Assembly: GCF_022354825.1 (NCBI RefSeq)
Contig: NZ_CP031168.1
Coordinates: 3,659,501-3,723,500, forward strand
Source: Paenibacillus sp. H1-7
GTDB lineage: Bacteria > Bacillota > Bacilli > Paenibacillales > NBRC-103111
DNA: 64,000 bases
Reading direction: 5' to 3'
The position numbers and the translations under genes are program-made. A model generated the notes under the pieces. It saw only the letters and a list, made by a program, of their open reading frames with translations. It was not told where the DNA came from and searched no databases. Positions 43,510 through 52,821 of the stretch are shown in pieces (position 1 is the first letter of the stretch; each line of letters starts with the position of its first letter).

Positions 43510-44379
43510 GTGACAGAATTATTGGATATTCATACTATAGTACAATTTCTCGTTGAACAAGGCGTTGTCGAGCGTACCGTTACAATTAACAATAGATTAA
43601 AAGGAACAACGGACGGTCGCGTATTTACACTGGCGGAAAACGAGGAACCCAAATATGTATTAAAAATAGACCATCCGCAAAGTATTTCCTATGTAGAGCA
43701 GCTGCATCAAGCTTACTTATCTAGTCCTCTGCTGCCTAAGCTCATTTATATCGATCCTGATAAGCAATATATCGTATATACGTACATTGACGGCACCACT
43801 CATGTGAATCGGGGCGCTAAAGTAACTTGGCTTACACGGCTGGTACATGATCTCCTAAACCACTATGAAAAATATGAACAGTCGAAACAGTGGGGGAGAT
43901 TGGAGACTCCCCGGGAATCGTGGCAAGAATTTAACCAGCGGAGCTTGCACTATGCAGAGAGGGCCATCGGCAGTCTATTGCCCGCAGAGGATCACGAATC
44001 GGTCAGAGCATGGATAGGAAACCTTTCCGATGTAAAATCAAAATATTTGTTGCATGGAGATACGGGGATCCATAATTTTGTGTTTCAGCAAGGCGAGCTT
44101 GCAGGTGTAATCGATCCGTCTCCAATACTAGGCCCTATAACGTACGATTTTACTTATGCTTTTTGTTCCTCTCCGGACGATTTGAAACGGTCAACCTTGT
44201 TCGCTGCATTCGACAAGCTGAATCGGACAACAATCGACAGATCAAGGCTTATCCAGGAAGTGACCTTTCAGCTTTATTGCCGAATCGGCATTTGCTCGAG
44301 AGTGCACCCGCAAGATTTGAACGATTACTTGAACGCCTGGGATCATTGGAAACGCGAGGTCCGGCTACATGAGGTGTAG
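43510..44379 (+). CDS. Aminoglycoside-phosphotransferase-fold kinase-like protein
   Basis: A 289-residue APH/choline-kinase-like protein. The N-lobe has VLKIDHP with the nucleotide-binding Lys. The catalytic loop is YLLHGDTGIHNFVF (HGDxxxxN, near residue 180), and the metal motif is GVIDPSPILGPITYDFTYAFCSS. The fold includes antibiotic kinases, homoserine kinase-like enzymes and fructosamine kinases; the substrate cannot be read. It starts with GTG after a GAGGGGG RBS. It is followed 41 bases later by the 2H phosphoesterase gene, so they may form an operon. Confidence 0.8.
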   Translation: MTELLDIHTIVQFLVEQGVVERTVTINNRLKGTTDGRVFTLAENEEPKYVLKIDHPQSISYVEQLHQAYLSSPLLPKLIYIDPDKQYIVYTYIDGTTHVNRGAKVTWLTRLVHDLLNHYEKYEQSKQWGRLETPRESWQEFNQRSLHYAERAIGSLLPAEDHESVRAWIGNLSDVKSKYLLHGDTGIHNFVFQQGELAGVIDPSPILGPITYDFTYAFCSSPDDLKRSTLFAAFDKLNRTTIDRSRLIQEVTFQLYCRIGICSRVHPQDLNDYLNAWDHWKREVRLHEV

Positions 44380-44420
44380 AGGGAAATTTTGATATAGAGT
44401 ATAGTCGGGAGGGGTCCTAA

Positions 44421-44981
44421 ATGTCTGAGTTTTTCGTTGGCATTGTGCCTCCGGAGCCTTATCTGAAGCAAGTAGTCTCATTTCAACAGCGGTGGTCCAG
44501 CAATCGCCTTCCTGACATGGTAGAGCCGCATATTACCGTCAAAGCTCAAGGCGGACTGACCTGGGACATGGGCTGGCTCGGCAGGTGTAAGGAAGTGTGC
44601 CAAGCAATCCCCCCGTTTGAATTGGCAATAACTGCACCATTATCATTCGGCGATGAGGTTGTCTTTTTGGGCGTCCATTCCAGCCGCATATTGGAGCTTC
44701 ACAGGCAGTTAGTTCATGCGGTATCGCCGTCCATAGAGCAGCTTGAGCAATATTTCGAACTGGATCGATATGTACCGCACATGACACTAGGCCAAACTCA
44801 CTGGGGAATGACACAATCGGAGCTTGCTGCCATGAAATCCGAAGCGGGCAAAGCGCTGTCCCCATATCCTGCATTCACGGTTACTCATCTGAGGGTGTAC
44901 CAGCTGGAAGCAAATCATAGTTACGTGCCCTTCGAAGATATTCTGCTAAAAGAAAACGGAATGAATCGTAACAACAAATGA
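44421..44981 (+). CDS. 2H-phosphoesterase (2'-5' RNA ligase-like) protein
   Basis: A 186-residue protein with both HxTx motifs of the 2H superfamily: EPHITVKAQ (near residue 35) and VPHMTLGQT (near 115), symmetrically placed. The family includes RNA ligase/cyclic phosphodiesterases such as LigT and B. subtilis YjcG. It may act on 2',3'-cyclic phosphates or ADP-ribose-type substrates. A GGGAGGGG RBS precedes the ATG. It follows the APH-fold gene in the same direction. Confidence 0.82.
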   Translation: MSEFFVGIVPPEPYLKQVVSFQQRWSSNRLPDMVEPHITVKAQGGLTWDMGWLGRCKEVCQAIPPFELAITAPLSFGDEVVFLGVHSSRILELHRQLVHAVSPSIEQLEQYFELDRYVPHMTLGQTHWGMTQSELAAMKSEAGKALSPYPAFTVTHLRVYQLEANHSYVPFEDILLKENGMNRNNK

Positions 44982-45036
44982 AACAGAGCAGCGCGGTCAA
45001 AGGAGTTTTGATGATCCTTTTCCGCGCTGCTTTTTA

Positions 45037-45525
45037 TTATGGGTTCTGCTTCAGTTTGTTCATCTCCTGTAACGACATCTCATTGCATTTTCTTAAGAAC
45101 CCAAGGATCAGCTGGATCTCTTCCGCTTTGTATTGCGATATCAGCTGGGTCGTGGAGTGTGCAATAGACTGGAATAGGGGGGAGAGATGGTCGGAGCCGC
45201 CCGTCACAGGTTTGACTACTACGCGGCGGCGATCGTTCGGATCTTTATCTCTGATGACATATCCCGCTTGCTCTAACCGGTCAATGACATTGGTAACGGC
45301 CCCCGTTGTCAAGCCGGTTAAATCTGCAAGCTGGCCGGCTGTGACCGGTCCGGTGCGAAGAATGAAGTCAAGACATTTGTGATCGGTGACATTCAAGCCC
45401 AATGTTTCGGAGATGACCTGGTGAAGCATAATGGCGCTGGTGCTGGTTTGACGTAATTCCATGAGTAAGGCCTGCTGCAAAGAAGCAAGCTCGGAAGAAG
45501 TCAGGGAAGAATGATCGCTTGACAT
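45037..45525 (-). CDS. MarR-family transcriptional regulator
   Basis: A 162-residue winged-helix protein with the MarR core 'LNVTDHKCLDFILRTGPVTAGQLADLTGLTTGAVTNVIDRLEQAGYVIRDKDPNDRRRVVVKPV'. The dimerising helices at both ends are present. Its upstream region holds a dense set of palindromes and direct repeats, strongly suggesting autoregulation and control of the divergent SnoaL-like gene. The ligand is unknown. Confidence 0.9.
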   Translation of the reverse strand: MSSDHSSLTSSELASLQQALLMELRQTSTSAIMLHQVISETLGLNVTDHKCLDFILRTGPVTAGQLADLTGLTTGAVTNVIDRLEQAGYVIRDKDPNDRRRVVVKPVTGGSDHLSPLFQSIAHSTTQLISQYKAEEIQLILGFLRKCNEMSLQEMNKLKQNP

Positions 45526-45540
45526 ATAGAGACCTCCAGA

Positions 45541-45603
45541 TTAAGATAAGTATATCTTAATTAATTAAGATAATTATTTAATTAAGATAACTTGTTAATT
45601 AAG
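45541..45603. promoter_or_regulatory. Operator array between the MarR and SnoaL-like genes
   Basis: The array has TTAAGATA AGTA TATCTTAA (45541-45560), the perfect 20-base palindrome TATCTTAATTAATTAAGATA (45553-45572), and three direct copies of TTAATTAAG(ATAA) at 45561, 45578 and 45595, each 17 bases apart. It fits cooperative binding of several MarR dimers. Confidence 0.65.
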
Positions 45604-45674
45604 CTTTCTTATGTCACACAGTATATCACATTGCATAGGAGTCACCTAAACGAAATTACAATGGAAAGGTTGAT

Positions 45675-46106
45675 GTGGAAATGGCAGCTCAAGAGGATTT
45701 GAAAGCAATTCAACTATTGTTTAATAAGCTGGGCGAATCCTGGAATAGGGGAGATGGGGGAGCTTATGGCGAATGCTTCATGGAAGATGCGGATTACGTG
45801 ACATTTGCCGGACAGCATTTGAAAGGAAGCAAGCAAATTGCCGAAGTTCACCAGTGGCTGTTTGACAAAATGTTAAAAGGCTCTACCATGGTATCCAGCG
45901 CTGCTTCTTCGATTGAGCCTCGCTTCATCTCGCCTGATGTTGCCATTGTTCACGCGATTGGAGAAGTACGGCTCGCTCAACCTTCCCAAGATCATAATGA
46001 GAGGGAATCCATTAATACGAACGTAGTTGTAAAACAGAATGGGGAGTGGAAAATTACCGCTTTCCATAACTGCCGCATTCAGGATATCCCCGGCGGCAAA
46101 CGATAA
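45675..46106 (+). CDS. SnoaL-like/DUF4440 (SgcJ/EcaC-type) protein
   Basis: A 143-residue protein with the NTF2-like cone fold: 'WNRGDGGAYGECFMEDADYVTFAGQHLKGSKQI' and a C-terminal 'ESINTNVVVKQNGEWKITAFHNCRI'. Members of this group occur in polyketide or stress pathways and often lack a known activity. GTG 45675 follows AAAGG at a short distance; an in-frame ATG at 45681 is an alternative. It is divergent from the MarR gene, with the operator array between them, so it is likely the regulator's target. Confidence 0.75.
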   Translation: MEMAAQEDLKAIQLLFNKLGESWNRGDGGAYGECFMEDADYVTFAGQHLKGSKQIAEVHQWLFDKMLKGSTMVSSAASSIEPRFISPDVAIVHAIGEVRLAQPSQDHNERESINTNVVVKQNGEWKITAFHNCRIQDIPGGKR

Positions 46107-46186
46107 TTGCATAAGTTGGCATAACTCTCCTCGAACCTCTATATATATGACATCAGAAAATATAATTTGCGAGGAGAGTGCCCTCA

Positions 46187-46984
46187 TTGTCAAATGAATT
46201 CGTCAGACGTTCATTGGATGAGATCAGGTTCTGGTCACGCATTATGAAAGAGCATTCTTTATTTCTCAAGCTCGGGTTTCGTTGTGAAGACACCCAATTA
46301 ATTCAGGAAGCCAACCAATTTTACAAAATATTCGAGAATATCGAAGTACGAGCTCATTCCTTTTCCGACACGACGGATCCTGAGCAAATCAGACGGTTCA
46401 ATGCCGAAGTCCGGAATGCTGCGGCGCATATTTGGGCGTTTAAACGAAAGGTGCTCGGTCTCATCATCTCCTGTCAGCTGCCAGGCGGCAACAACTTCCC
46501 TTTGTTGGTTGATCATGTTAGCCGGGAAGCCAATTATTTCCGAAACCGGCTGGATGAATTAAATACAGGGACGCTGGAGCCGCTTCCGGATGCGATTATC
46601 GACGAGAACGTATTTTTTCTAAGAATCATGGCGGATCATGCTAAATTCATCGGGCATCTGCTTGACCCGTCGGAGCGGCAATTGGTTGAACAAGCGCGTA
46701 ACTTCAGCCATGATTTCGATCAGCTGCTATTCCAAGCGATCGATTTAAGCGGTATGCGCCCTCAATCCCAAACGGTGCCTTTGTTGGACCAATTTTTGGA
46801 TGAAAATAAGGTCTCGGTCGTTGCGCTCCGTGACTTCAAAAAGACGGCAAAGGAATTAATCGATGCCTGCCGCATCAAAAGTATTATTCATCCTTTGCTT
46901 GCCGATCATGTGTTTCGCGAAGCAGAACGATTCCTGTTTATTATCGATATGTTTGAAGCAAGCTTGACGAGGGTGCGAAGATAG
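46187..46984 (+). CDS. DUF2935 helical-bundle protein
   Basis: About 265 residues, two tandem all-helical modules each with His/Glu-rich faces: 'RSLDEIRFWSRIMKEHSLFLKLGF' and 'DENVFFLRIMADHAKFIGHLLDPSERQLVEQARNF'. This matches DUF2935, found in many Bacillales and predicted to bind metal (ferritin-like). Function is unknown. TTG 46187 is preferred because GAGGAGAG lies 8 bases upstream; GTG 46178 overlaps that RBS. Confidence 0.78.
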   Translation: MSNEFVRRSLDEIRFWSRIMKEHSLFLKLGFRCEDTQLIQEANQFYKIFENIEVRAHSFSDTTDPEQIRRFNAEVRNAAAHIWAFKRKVLGLIISCQLPGGNNFPLLVDHVSREANYFRNRLDELNTGTLEPLPDAIIDENVFFLRIMADHAKFIGHLLDPSERQLVEQARNFSHDFDQLLFQAIDLSGMRPQSQTVPLLDQFLDENKVSVVALRDFKKTAKELIDACRIKSIIHPLLADHVFREAERFLFIIDMFEASLTRVRR

Positions 46985-47084
46985 TTTCTGGTGAGATAAA
47001 TGCGATAGGCACGATTGCTGTACACCGAAGACAGAGCGGACTATAATAAGGGATATTGTTCCTTTAGCGGAAGGAGAGTCTCGA

Positions 47085-47798
47085 GTGTCTGTCATTGTAG
47101 GTGAAATCAGCGAAATCGTTCGCTATCCGGTCAAATCATTCGCTGGTGAGCGACTGGAGAAATGCACGATAGAAGCTTATGGTTTATATGGAGACCGGTT
47201 TGGCGCATTTTTCGATCCTGCCAAAGTAGGCTGGGAAAGCTATGTTACGGCCAGAACGATTCCGCAAATGTTAGGCTATCAGGCATCTTTAGTCGAGGAC
47301 CAGGTTCTTGTGAAATCGCCGGACGGCCGAACCTTTGCGTGGAATGGACAATTGTTGGAGGAAATACAGCGGTATACCCGGAAAACGATTTCCATGACAG
47401 AATATCGGGCGCCAAATCTGGAAAGTCCGGAATTGATGTCTGTCGATTCGGCCAGCATTTTGATTGTTACCGACACATCCTTACATAAGCTGGAAGCGAT
47501 ATGGAATAAACCATTGAATCCACGCCGTTTCCGTGCAAACCTCGTAGTCACGCTGGAGGGGGACGTAAAGGATGAAAGCGAGTGGATTGGAAAGCGGCTG
47601 CGTGTCGGGGATTCGGAGCTGCAGGTTGACTCCTACTGCGAGCGTTGTGCCATGATTACTATTGATCCGGACACACTTGAACGAGATAGCACTCTCTTGA
47701 GAAAAGTGAATGAAGAGATGAATCTTCAATTTGGCGTGTATGCTTCCGTTGCAAAAGGCGGACCGATCCAAGTCGGCGAAAAGGTATATCTTTTGTGA
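47085..47798 (+). CDS. MOSC-domain protein, YcbX/mARC-like
   Basis: A 237-residue protein. The N-terminal beta-barrel has EIVRYPVKSFAGERLE and GDRFGAFFDP, and the C-terminal MOSC domain has 'LNPRRFRANLVVTLEG' and the Cys-bearing 'SYCERCAMITIDPDT', like the molybdenum-ligating segment of mARC/YcbX. mARC-type proteins reduce N-hydroxylated compounds with the molybdenum cofactor. It starts with GTG after AAGGAGAG. It ends tail-to-tail with the nitrate reductase gene, and modAB are 7 kb away, giving the region a molybdenum theme. No electron-transfer ferredoxin domain is fused here, so a separate partner is needed. Confidence 0.8.
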   Translation: MSVIVGEISEIVRYPVKSFAGERLEKCTIEAYGLYGDRFGAFFDPAKVGWESYVTARTIPQMLGYQASLVEDQVLVKSPDGRTFAWNGQLLEEIQRYTRKTISMTEYRAPNLESPELMSVDSASILIVTDTSLHKLEAIWNKPLNPRRFRANLVVTLEGDVKDESEWIGKRLRVGDSELQVDSYCERCAMITIDPDTLERDSTLLRKVNEEMNLQFGVYASVAKGGPIQVGEKVYLL

Positions 47799-47821
47799 GC
47801 CGGATATGATGATAACAGCAT

Positions 47822-47857
47822 TAAAGCCCTCGATCCCAATGGGAACGGAGGGCTTTT
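47822..47857 (+). terminator. Rho-independent terminator after the MOSC gene
   Basis: AAAGCCCTC pairs with GAGGGCTTT around an imperfect loop, followed by TTG. It lies between convergent genes. Confidence 0.8.
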
Positions 47858-47885
47858 TGCGTTTCGCCGATAGACCGAGGAACTA

Positions 47886-50800
47886 TCAATAGACATCCTT
47901 GGAGTATCTATGGGAGCCGATCATCTCTTTCACATAAGCATTCGCCTCGGATTCACTCATACCGCCATGCTGCCGGATAATTTGCTTTAAAGCGGCATCC
48001 ACGTCTTTGGCCATATGCTCGGCGTCGCCGCAAACATAAAAGTGCGCTCCGGCTGAAAGCCAAGCCCACAGCTGTGAGCCGTGCTCCAGCATGCGATGCT
48101 GGACATAGATTTTCTCGGATTGATCCCGGGAAAATGCGGTATCCAAACGGTGCAGCACACCGTCGTTTTGTAAGCCTTCCAGCTCCTTCTTGAAATAAAA
48201 ATCGAATTCGGAGCGTTGTTCGCCGAAGATGAGCCAATTATGTCCTTTGGCGCCGACGGCTCGCCGCTCTTGCAGAAACGCCCGAAAAGGGCCGATTCCC
48301 GTTCCGGCGCCGACCATAATCATCGGAGTATCCGGATCGGCCGGAGTGCGGAAGTGCTCGACCTTTTGAATAAAGATCGGCACCTTGGTACCGGATGCAA
48401 CCCGGTCGGCGAGAAAGACGGAGCAAACCCCGTTCCTTGCGTTCCCGTTGCATGAATAGCGTACGGTAGAAACCGTAATATGAACCTCGTCGGGAGTGAC
48501 TTTGGAGCTGGAGGAAATCGAGTACAGTCTTGGCTGCAACGGCTTGAGAGCCCCGGTAAAATCGTCCGCACTGACCGTCACCGGGAATTGCTGCAGCAGA
48601 TCGATGAGCTGCCGCCCCCATAACCATTGCTTTAACTCCGATTTGTTTTCGGGCAGCAGCAGGGTCTTCAGCTGCTCGCTCTTGGAGTGCTCTTGGACGA
48701 ACTTCAGCATGCCCGGGGTGATACGGGCTATTTCGAAATGCTGAAGCAGCGCTTCGTCTAGCTCGATTTCACGATCTTTTACTTTTACGAGAACGGTCGG
48801 CTCCAGCTTAAGGGCTTCGAGCATTTGCTCGACGAGCTGCGGACTGTTGGTCGGCCAGACACCGAGAGCATCTCCGGCTTCATACTGCAGTCCGGTGTTT
48901 TTCAAATCGAAAACATACTGGCGGGTTTCTTTCTCAGAGCCGTCTTTGTTCAGAAGCCGATTGGTTGTCAGTCGGGTGTGCAGCGGGTTTTTGCGGTCGT
49001 AGGTGACGGTTGGTTTCGATACGGTCCCGTTCACACTTTCATCCAGTGCCTTGTCAATGGCATGAACCCACGCTTCATACGATTGTTGAAATTCGGTATC
49101 GCAGTCCACACGATGGGATAGCCGTGTGGCGCCGAGCTGTTCCAGACGGGCGTCGAGATTGCGGCCGAAACCGCAAAACAAGTCGTAGCTGGAGTCGCCG
49201 AGTCCCAGCACAGCATACCGAAGCTCAGGTAAACGAGCGGCTTGTTCCTCCTGCAAAGCCTGCCAGAACGCTGCGCCATTATCAGGCGGATCACCTGCTC
49301 CGAAGGTGCTTGTGATGAACAATACATGACGCTCCGAAGCTAATAACGCTAGGGAAGCGGCATTCATATTGACTAAATGAACGTCATAGCCGGAGTCCTG
49401 CAAACGTCTAGCACAGTCGATAGCTGCACCTTCCGCATTGCCCGTTTGGGACGCCCAAACAATGGTAATACGCGGCTTACCGGTGCTTAGCTCCTGCGCG
49501 GCCGTAGACGAGACCGCGTTCGGCGCTACCGTTACGGACTCCAACGTTGCTTGTGGCGTAAAAACAGCTGCCTGTGCTGCGGGAGCTTCTGCGGCAGGAG
49601 TATGAGTGCGGGAGAACAACCCTGCGAGCATGCCGTCAAGCCAAAATCTCTTGGATGATTCAAGCGGAGCGGTGACCGGAAGTACAGGGACCCCGGAAGC
49701 CGATTTTGATTCTTCCGTACGCAGGCTGGTAATAAATCCGGAAAGATATAGCTTCTCGTGACGGTCTAATGTCATGACGGGCGATGGTTCAATTCCGAGC
49801 ATATTGGCAATCGTATCGACTTTGGCCATGTAGACTTCCTCCTTATTTATTGAGCTTGCATCCTCTGCATCCGGGTGGACAGAGAGGTTATCGGCGGGAA
49901 CCTCCGTCTTCTCAGTCACGGGTGTATCGGCGGTACGAATGAGCGATACGGCACTAAACTTAAATTCAGGCTGAAACGATATCGGGTCGATGGCGTCGCT
50001 TGTAACCGCGTTAATGGCAAGCTGTTCGCCGAATACATCGTTCCAGTGAAACGGGGCGAAGCAGCTGCCGGGAAGGACTCGATCGGTGATGATCGCAGGG
50101 AGTACCGCCGATCCGCGGCGGGATGCTACTTTGACCGAATCTCGCTCGTTAATTCCGAGAGCTGCTGCGTCTTCGGGATGAATTTCGATGAACGGGCCGG
50201 GATTCAGCTTGTTTAACGTCGCGATTTTCCCGGTCTTCGTCATGGTGTGCCATTGATGCTGCAGCCGTCCGGTATTGAGGACGAACGGGTACTCAGAATC
50301 CGGCATCTCGGCAGGAGGTAAATACGGCCTCGCCCAGAAGACACCTTTTCCGCTTTCCGTCGGGAAAACGATGCGCGGACGGCTGCCGTCGGCATGCTCC
50401 AGCAGCTGTTGGCTTCCTCCGTTATTCAAATAACGGATAGGATTGCGGTCACCGCTAGTTTCCGGTGCACAAGGCCACTGGAGAGGAGCTTCTTTCAATC
50501 GCTCATAGGAAGCGCCGCGAAGGTCGTAGCCGGTTTTGGGATTCCAAGCCTGTCGGATTTCTTCAAATACCTCGGCGGCAGTCTGATACGTAAAGGCTTC
50601 GGCATAGCCCATCTCACAGGCAACGCGGGCAATAATCTGCCAGTCAGCCAATGCTTCACCCGGCGGATCAACCGCTTTTTGCATCAGGGTCATATTTCGT
50701 TCGGAATTGATCATTACTCCTTCGGCTTCTGACCATAGGGCGCCGGGAAGCATGATGTCCGCATACCGGTTGGTTTCCGTATCGAAATAAGCATCTTGAG

Positions 50801-52079
50801 TGATGACGAGCTCGGCTGCCTGCAACCCGGCAATGACGTTGTCACGATTAGACACGGAGGCGACGGGGTTGGTGCAAATAATCCAGCATGCTTTGATGTC
50901 GCCGGCTTGCATGCTCTGGAACATGGATAGGGTACCTGTACCTGCTTCCGTTCGTAGAGTTCCTTTGGGCAGGCCCCACATATCTTCTATGAAAAGCCGG
51001 TCGGCTTCGACAAGCGTGGAACGCTGTCCGGGTAAGCCCGGGCCCATGTAGCCCATCTCCCGGCCTCCCATGGCGTTAGGCTGGCCTGTTAAGGAGAAGG
51101 GGCCGCTTCCAGGACGGCATATCGCTCCGGTTGCCAAGTGCAGATTGCATATGGCGTTCGTATGCCAAGTGCCGTGCGTGCTCTGATTGAGGCCCATCGT
51201 CCAACAGGTCATCCATTCGGGCGACTCGCCGATCCACTCAGCTGCCAATCGAATCTGGGCTTCGGGAATCCCGGTGATCTCAGAAACTTTGTCAGGAGGG
51301 TAGTCCTCAAGAAAATCCGGCATCGCTTCCCAGCCTGAAGTGAATTCGGCAATGAAGGAGGGATCCGTATGACCGTTTTTGACAAGCAAATGGAGAAGAC
51401 CGTTAAGAAGCGCCAGATCGGTACCCGGCTTGATTTGCATATATAGATGCGCTTTATCTGCCGTTGTGTTGCGTCTCGGATCGACAACGATCAGCTTGGC
51501 CCCGGCTTTGATCCGATCCATGACCCGCAGGAACAAAATGGGATGGCAGTCCGCCATATTGGCTCCGATGACGAAAAACAGATCGGTCCGATCCATATCC
51601 TGATAAGAACCTGGTGGACCGTCAGCACCTAACGAAAGCTTATAGCCGCTTCCTGCGCTGGCCATGCATAAACGAGAATTGGATTCGATATGGCTGGTGC
51701 GGACATAGCCCTTGGCCAGCTTATTGATCAAGTACTGCGCTTCCAGTGACATTTGCCCCGACACATAGAAGGAGAGGGCGTCAGGTCCGTGCTTATCGAG
51801 AATGGACCGAAGCCGTTGTGCGGTTTCACGTATCGCGTTGTCCATGACGAGCGGGACCGGATCGGCTCCTCGCTGCGGACGTTGATAAGCATACTCCATC
51901 CGGCCTGAATCGTTGATCGGCTGGGCGCATGTATTTCCTTTCGTGCACAGCCTGCCAAAATTGGCCGGGTGCTCTTTATCGCCCGTCACTTTTACTACAC
52001 GGTTTCCGGACACTTCCATAACAATACCGCAGCCGACGCCGCAGTAGGGACATACACTCTTAATTTTTGTGGATGTCAT
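47886..52079 (-). CDS. Assimilatory nitrate reductase fused to a CysJ-like flavoprotein reductase
   Basis: A single frame of about 1397 residues. The first about 690 residues are a molybdopterin oxidoreductase of the NasC/NarB type. Cys10, Cys13, Cys17 and Cys45 (VCPYCGVGCG, GRLCTKGN) bind a 4Fe-4S cluster, and the dinucleotide-binding 'RLQHQWHTMTKTGKI' and 'PFHWND' segments are present. After a linker of about 130 residues comes a flavodoxin domain (IVWASQTGNAEGAA), an FAD domain (RLYSISSS, NGVCSVFLADR) and an NADP(H)-binding domain (MVGAGTGIGPFRAFLQER, YVCGDAEHMAKDV). The enzyme should take electrons from NADPH through FAD/FMN to Mo and reduce nitrate to nitrite without a separate reductase. 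The ATG at 52079 is preferred to an upstream TTG. A GlnR/TnrA-type box lies upstream. Confidence 0.92.
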   Translation of the reverse strand: MTSTKIKSVCPYCGVGCGIVMEVSGNRVVKVTGDKEHPANFGRLCTKGNTCAQPINDSGRMEYAYQRPQRGADPVPLVMDNAIRETAQRLRSILDKHGPDALSFYVSGQMSLEAQYLINKLAKGYVRTSHIESNSRLCMASAGSGYKLSLGADGPPGSYQDMDRTDLFFVIGANMADCHPILFLRVMDRIKAGAKLIVVDPRRNTTADKAHLYMQIKPGTDLALLNGLLHLLVKNGHTDPSFIAEFTSGWEAMPDFLEDYPPDKVSEITGIPEAQIRLAAEWIGESPEWMTCWTMGLNQSTHGTWHTNAICNLHLATGAICRPGSGPFSLTGQPNAMGGREMGYMGPGLPGQRSTLVEADRLFIEDMWGLPKGTLRTEAGTGTLSMFQSMQAGDIKACWIICTNPVASVSNRDNVIAGLQAAELVITQDAYFDTETNRYADIMLPGALWSEAEGVMINSERNMTLMQKAVDPPGEALADWQIIARVACEMGYAEAFTYQTAAEVFEEIRQAWNPKTGYDLRGASYERLKEAPLQWPCAPETSGDRNPIRYLNNGGSQQLLEHADGSRPRIVFPTESGKGVFWARPYLPPAEMPDSEYPFVLNTGRLQHQWHTMTKTGKIATLNKLNPGPFIEIHPEDAAALGINERDSVKVASRRGSAVLPAIITDRVLPGSCFAPFHWNDVFGEQLAINAVTSDAIDPISFQPEFKFSAVSLIRTADTPVTEKTEVPADNLSVHPDAEDASSINKEEVYMAKVDTIANMLGIEPSPVMTLDRHEKLYLSGFITSLRTEESKSASGVPVLPVTAPLESSKRFWLDGMLAGLFSRTHTPAAEAPAAQAAVFTPQATLESVTVAPNAVSSTAAQELSTGKPRITIVWASQTGNAEGAAIDCARRLQDSGYDVHLVNMNAASLALLASERHVLFITSTFGAGDPPDNGAAFWQALQEEQAARLPELRYAVLGLGDSSYDLFCGFGRNLDARLEQLGATRLSHRVDCDTEFQQSYEAWVHAIDKALDESVNGTVSKPTVTYDRKNPLHTRLTTNRLLNKDGSEKETRQYVFDLKNTGLQYEAGDALGVWPTNSPQLVEQMLEALKLEPTVLVKVKDREIELDEALLQHFEIARITPGMLKFVQEHSKSEQLKTLLLPENKSELKQWLWGRQLIDLLQQFPVTVSADDFTGALKPLQPRLYSISSSSKVTPDEVHITVSTVRYSCNGNARNGVCSVFLADRVASGTKVPIFIQKVEHFRTPADPDTPMIMVGAGTGIGPFRAFLQERRAVGAKGHNWLIFGEQRSEFDFYFKKELEGLQNDGVLHRLDTAFSRDQSEKIYVQHRMLEHGSQLWAWLSAGAHFYVCGDAEHMAKDVDAALKQIIRQHGGMSESEANAYVKEMIGSHRYSKDVY

Positions 52080-52194
52080 GCAATTCACCAACCTCTTGCT
52101 TAATCAGTCTTAGGGCAAAGCAATATGTCAAGTTAGAAATTATTACAGAGGGATATGCACAATATATATCGCAGTACGATCAAAGTCAATATCG

Positions 52195-52215
52195 AATGTC
52201 ATGTATTATGACATT
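52195..52215 (-). promoter_or_regulatory. GlnR/TnrA-type nitrogen-control box
   Basis: TGTCA TGTATTA TGACA (52197-52213) matches the consensus TGTNA-N7-TNACA exactly, and the arms extend to AATGTCAT/ATGACATT. It is about 118 bases upstream of the nitrate reductase start and also upstream of the divergent MarR gene. Confidence 0.65.
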
Positions 52216-52366
52216 AATGATGATAAATTTTGATTAATATATGAAAAACTGCGATTTATGCAACTTAATATAACATATAATTATCGTTAGTTTTTCTGAT
52301 TTTCATTGTTCTCCTGTCTGAAATGCAATACACTGTAAAGAAAAGGGACTACCAAAGGAGCCGGCT

Positions 52367-52774
52367 ATGAACGAAGAACGATTGCCGAAGCATGTCTACG
52401 AGCAGCTTGCTCTATTTCGATACCGGATCCGCAAATTTATTCGCTTCAGCGAGGAAGCGGCCAGAAGCAAGGGGCTGACTCCGCAGTATCACCAGCTTAT
52501 GCTCTCCATTATGGGGTTTCCCGAGAGGAATTATGCCACTCCCAAAGAGCTGGCCGAGCGGCTGCAAATTTCCCCTCATGCCTGCGTGGAGCTGATTCAA
52601 CGCTGCGAGGAGCTGGGCTTGGTCTGGCGGTTTCCTAACCAGTCGGATAAGCGAAGCATTTATATCGGCCTGACCGATAGCGGTATGGAAGTCTTGGAGG
52701 AGCTGTCAGAAATACATCGGGACGAATTAAAACGTGCTGGGCTGCTTGAATTTCACGATCCGGAGGAGCGGTAG
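52367..52774 (+). CDS. MarR-family regulator near the nitrate/molybdate genes
   Basis: A 135-residue winged-helix protein: 'GLTPQYHQLMLSIMGFPERNYATPKELAERLQISPHACVELIQRCEELGLVWRFPNQSDKRSIYIGLTDSGMEVL'. The MarR fold is clear although the protein is short. It is divergent from the nitrate reductase gene with the nitrogen box between, and ends in its own terminator. A link to nitrate or molybdenum control is suggested by position only. Confidence 0.82.
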   Translation: MNEERLPKHVYEQLALFRYRIRKFIRFSEEAARSKGLTPQYHQLMLSIMGFPERNYATPKELAERLQISPHACVELIQRCEELGLVWRFPNQSDKRSIYIGLTDSGMEVLEELSEIHRDELKRAGLLEFHDPEER

Positions 52775-52821
52775 GAGGATCGAACGAAAGGCAAACAATT
52801 CGTAAGCAGCGGCACGCGGAG

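Noticed and set aside
44978..45382. Plus-strand open frame of 134 codons after the 2H phosphoesterase gene
   Set aside because: It lies antisense to the clear MarR gene and shows no family features.
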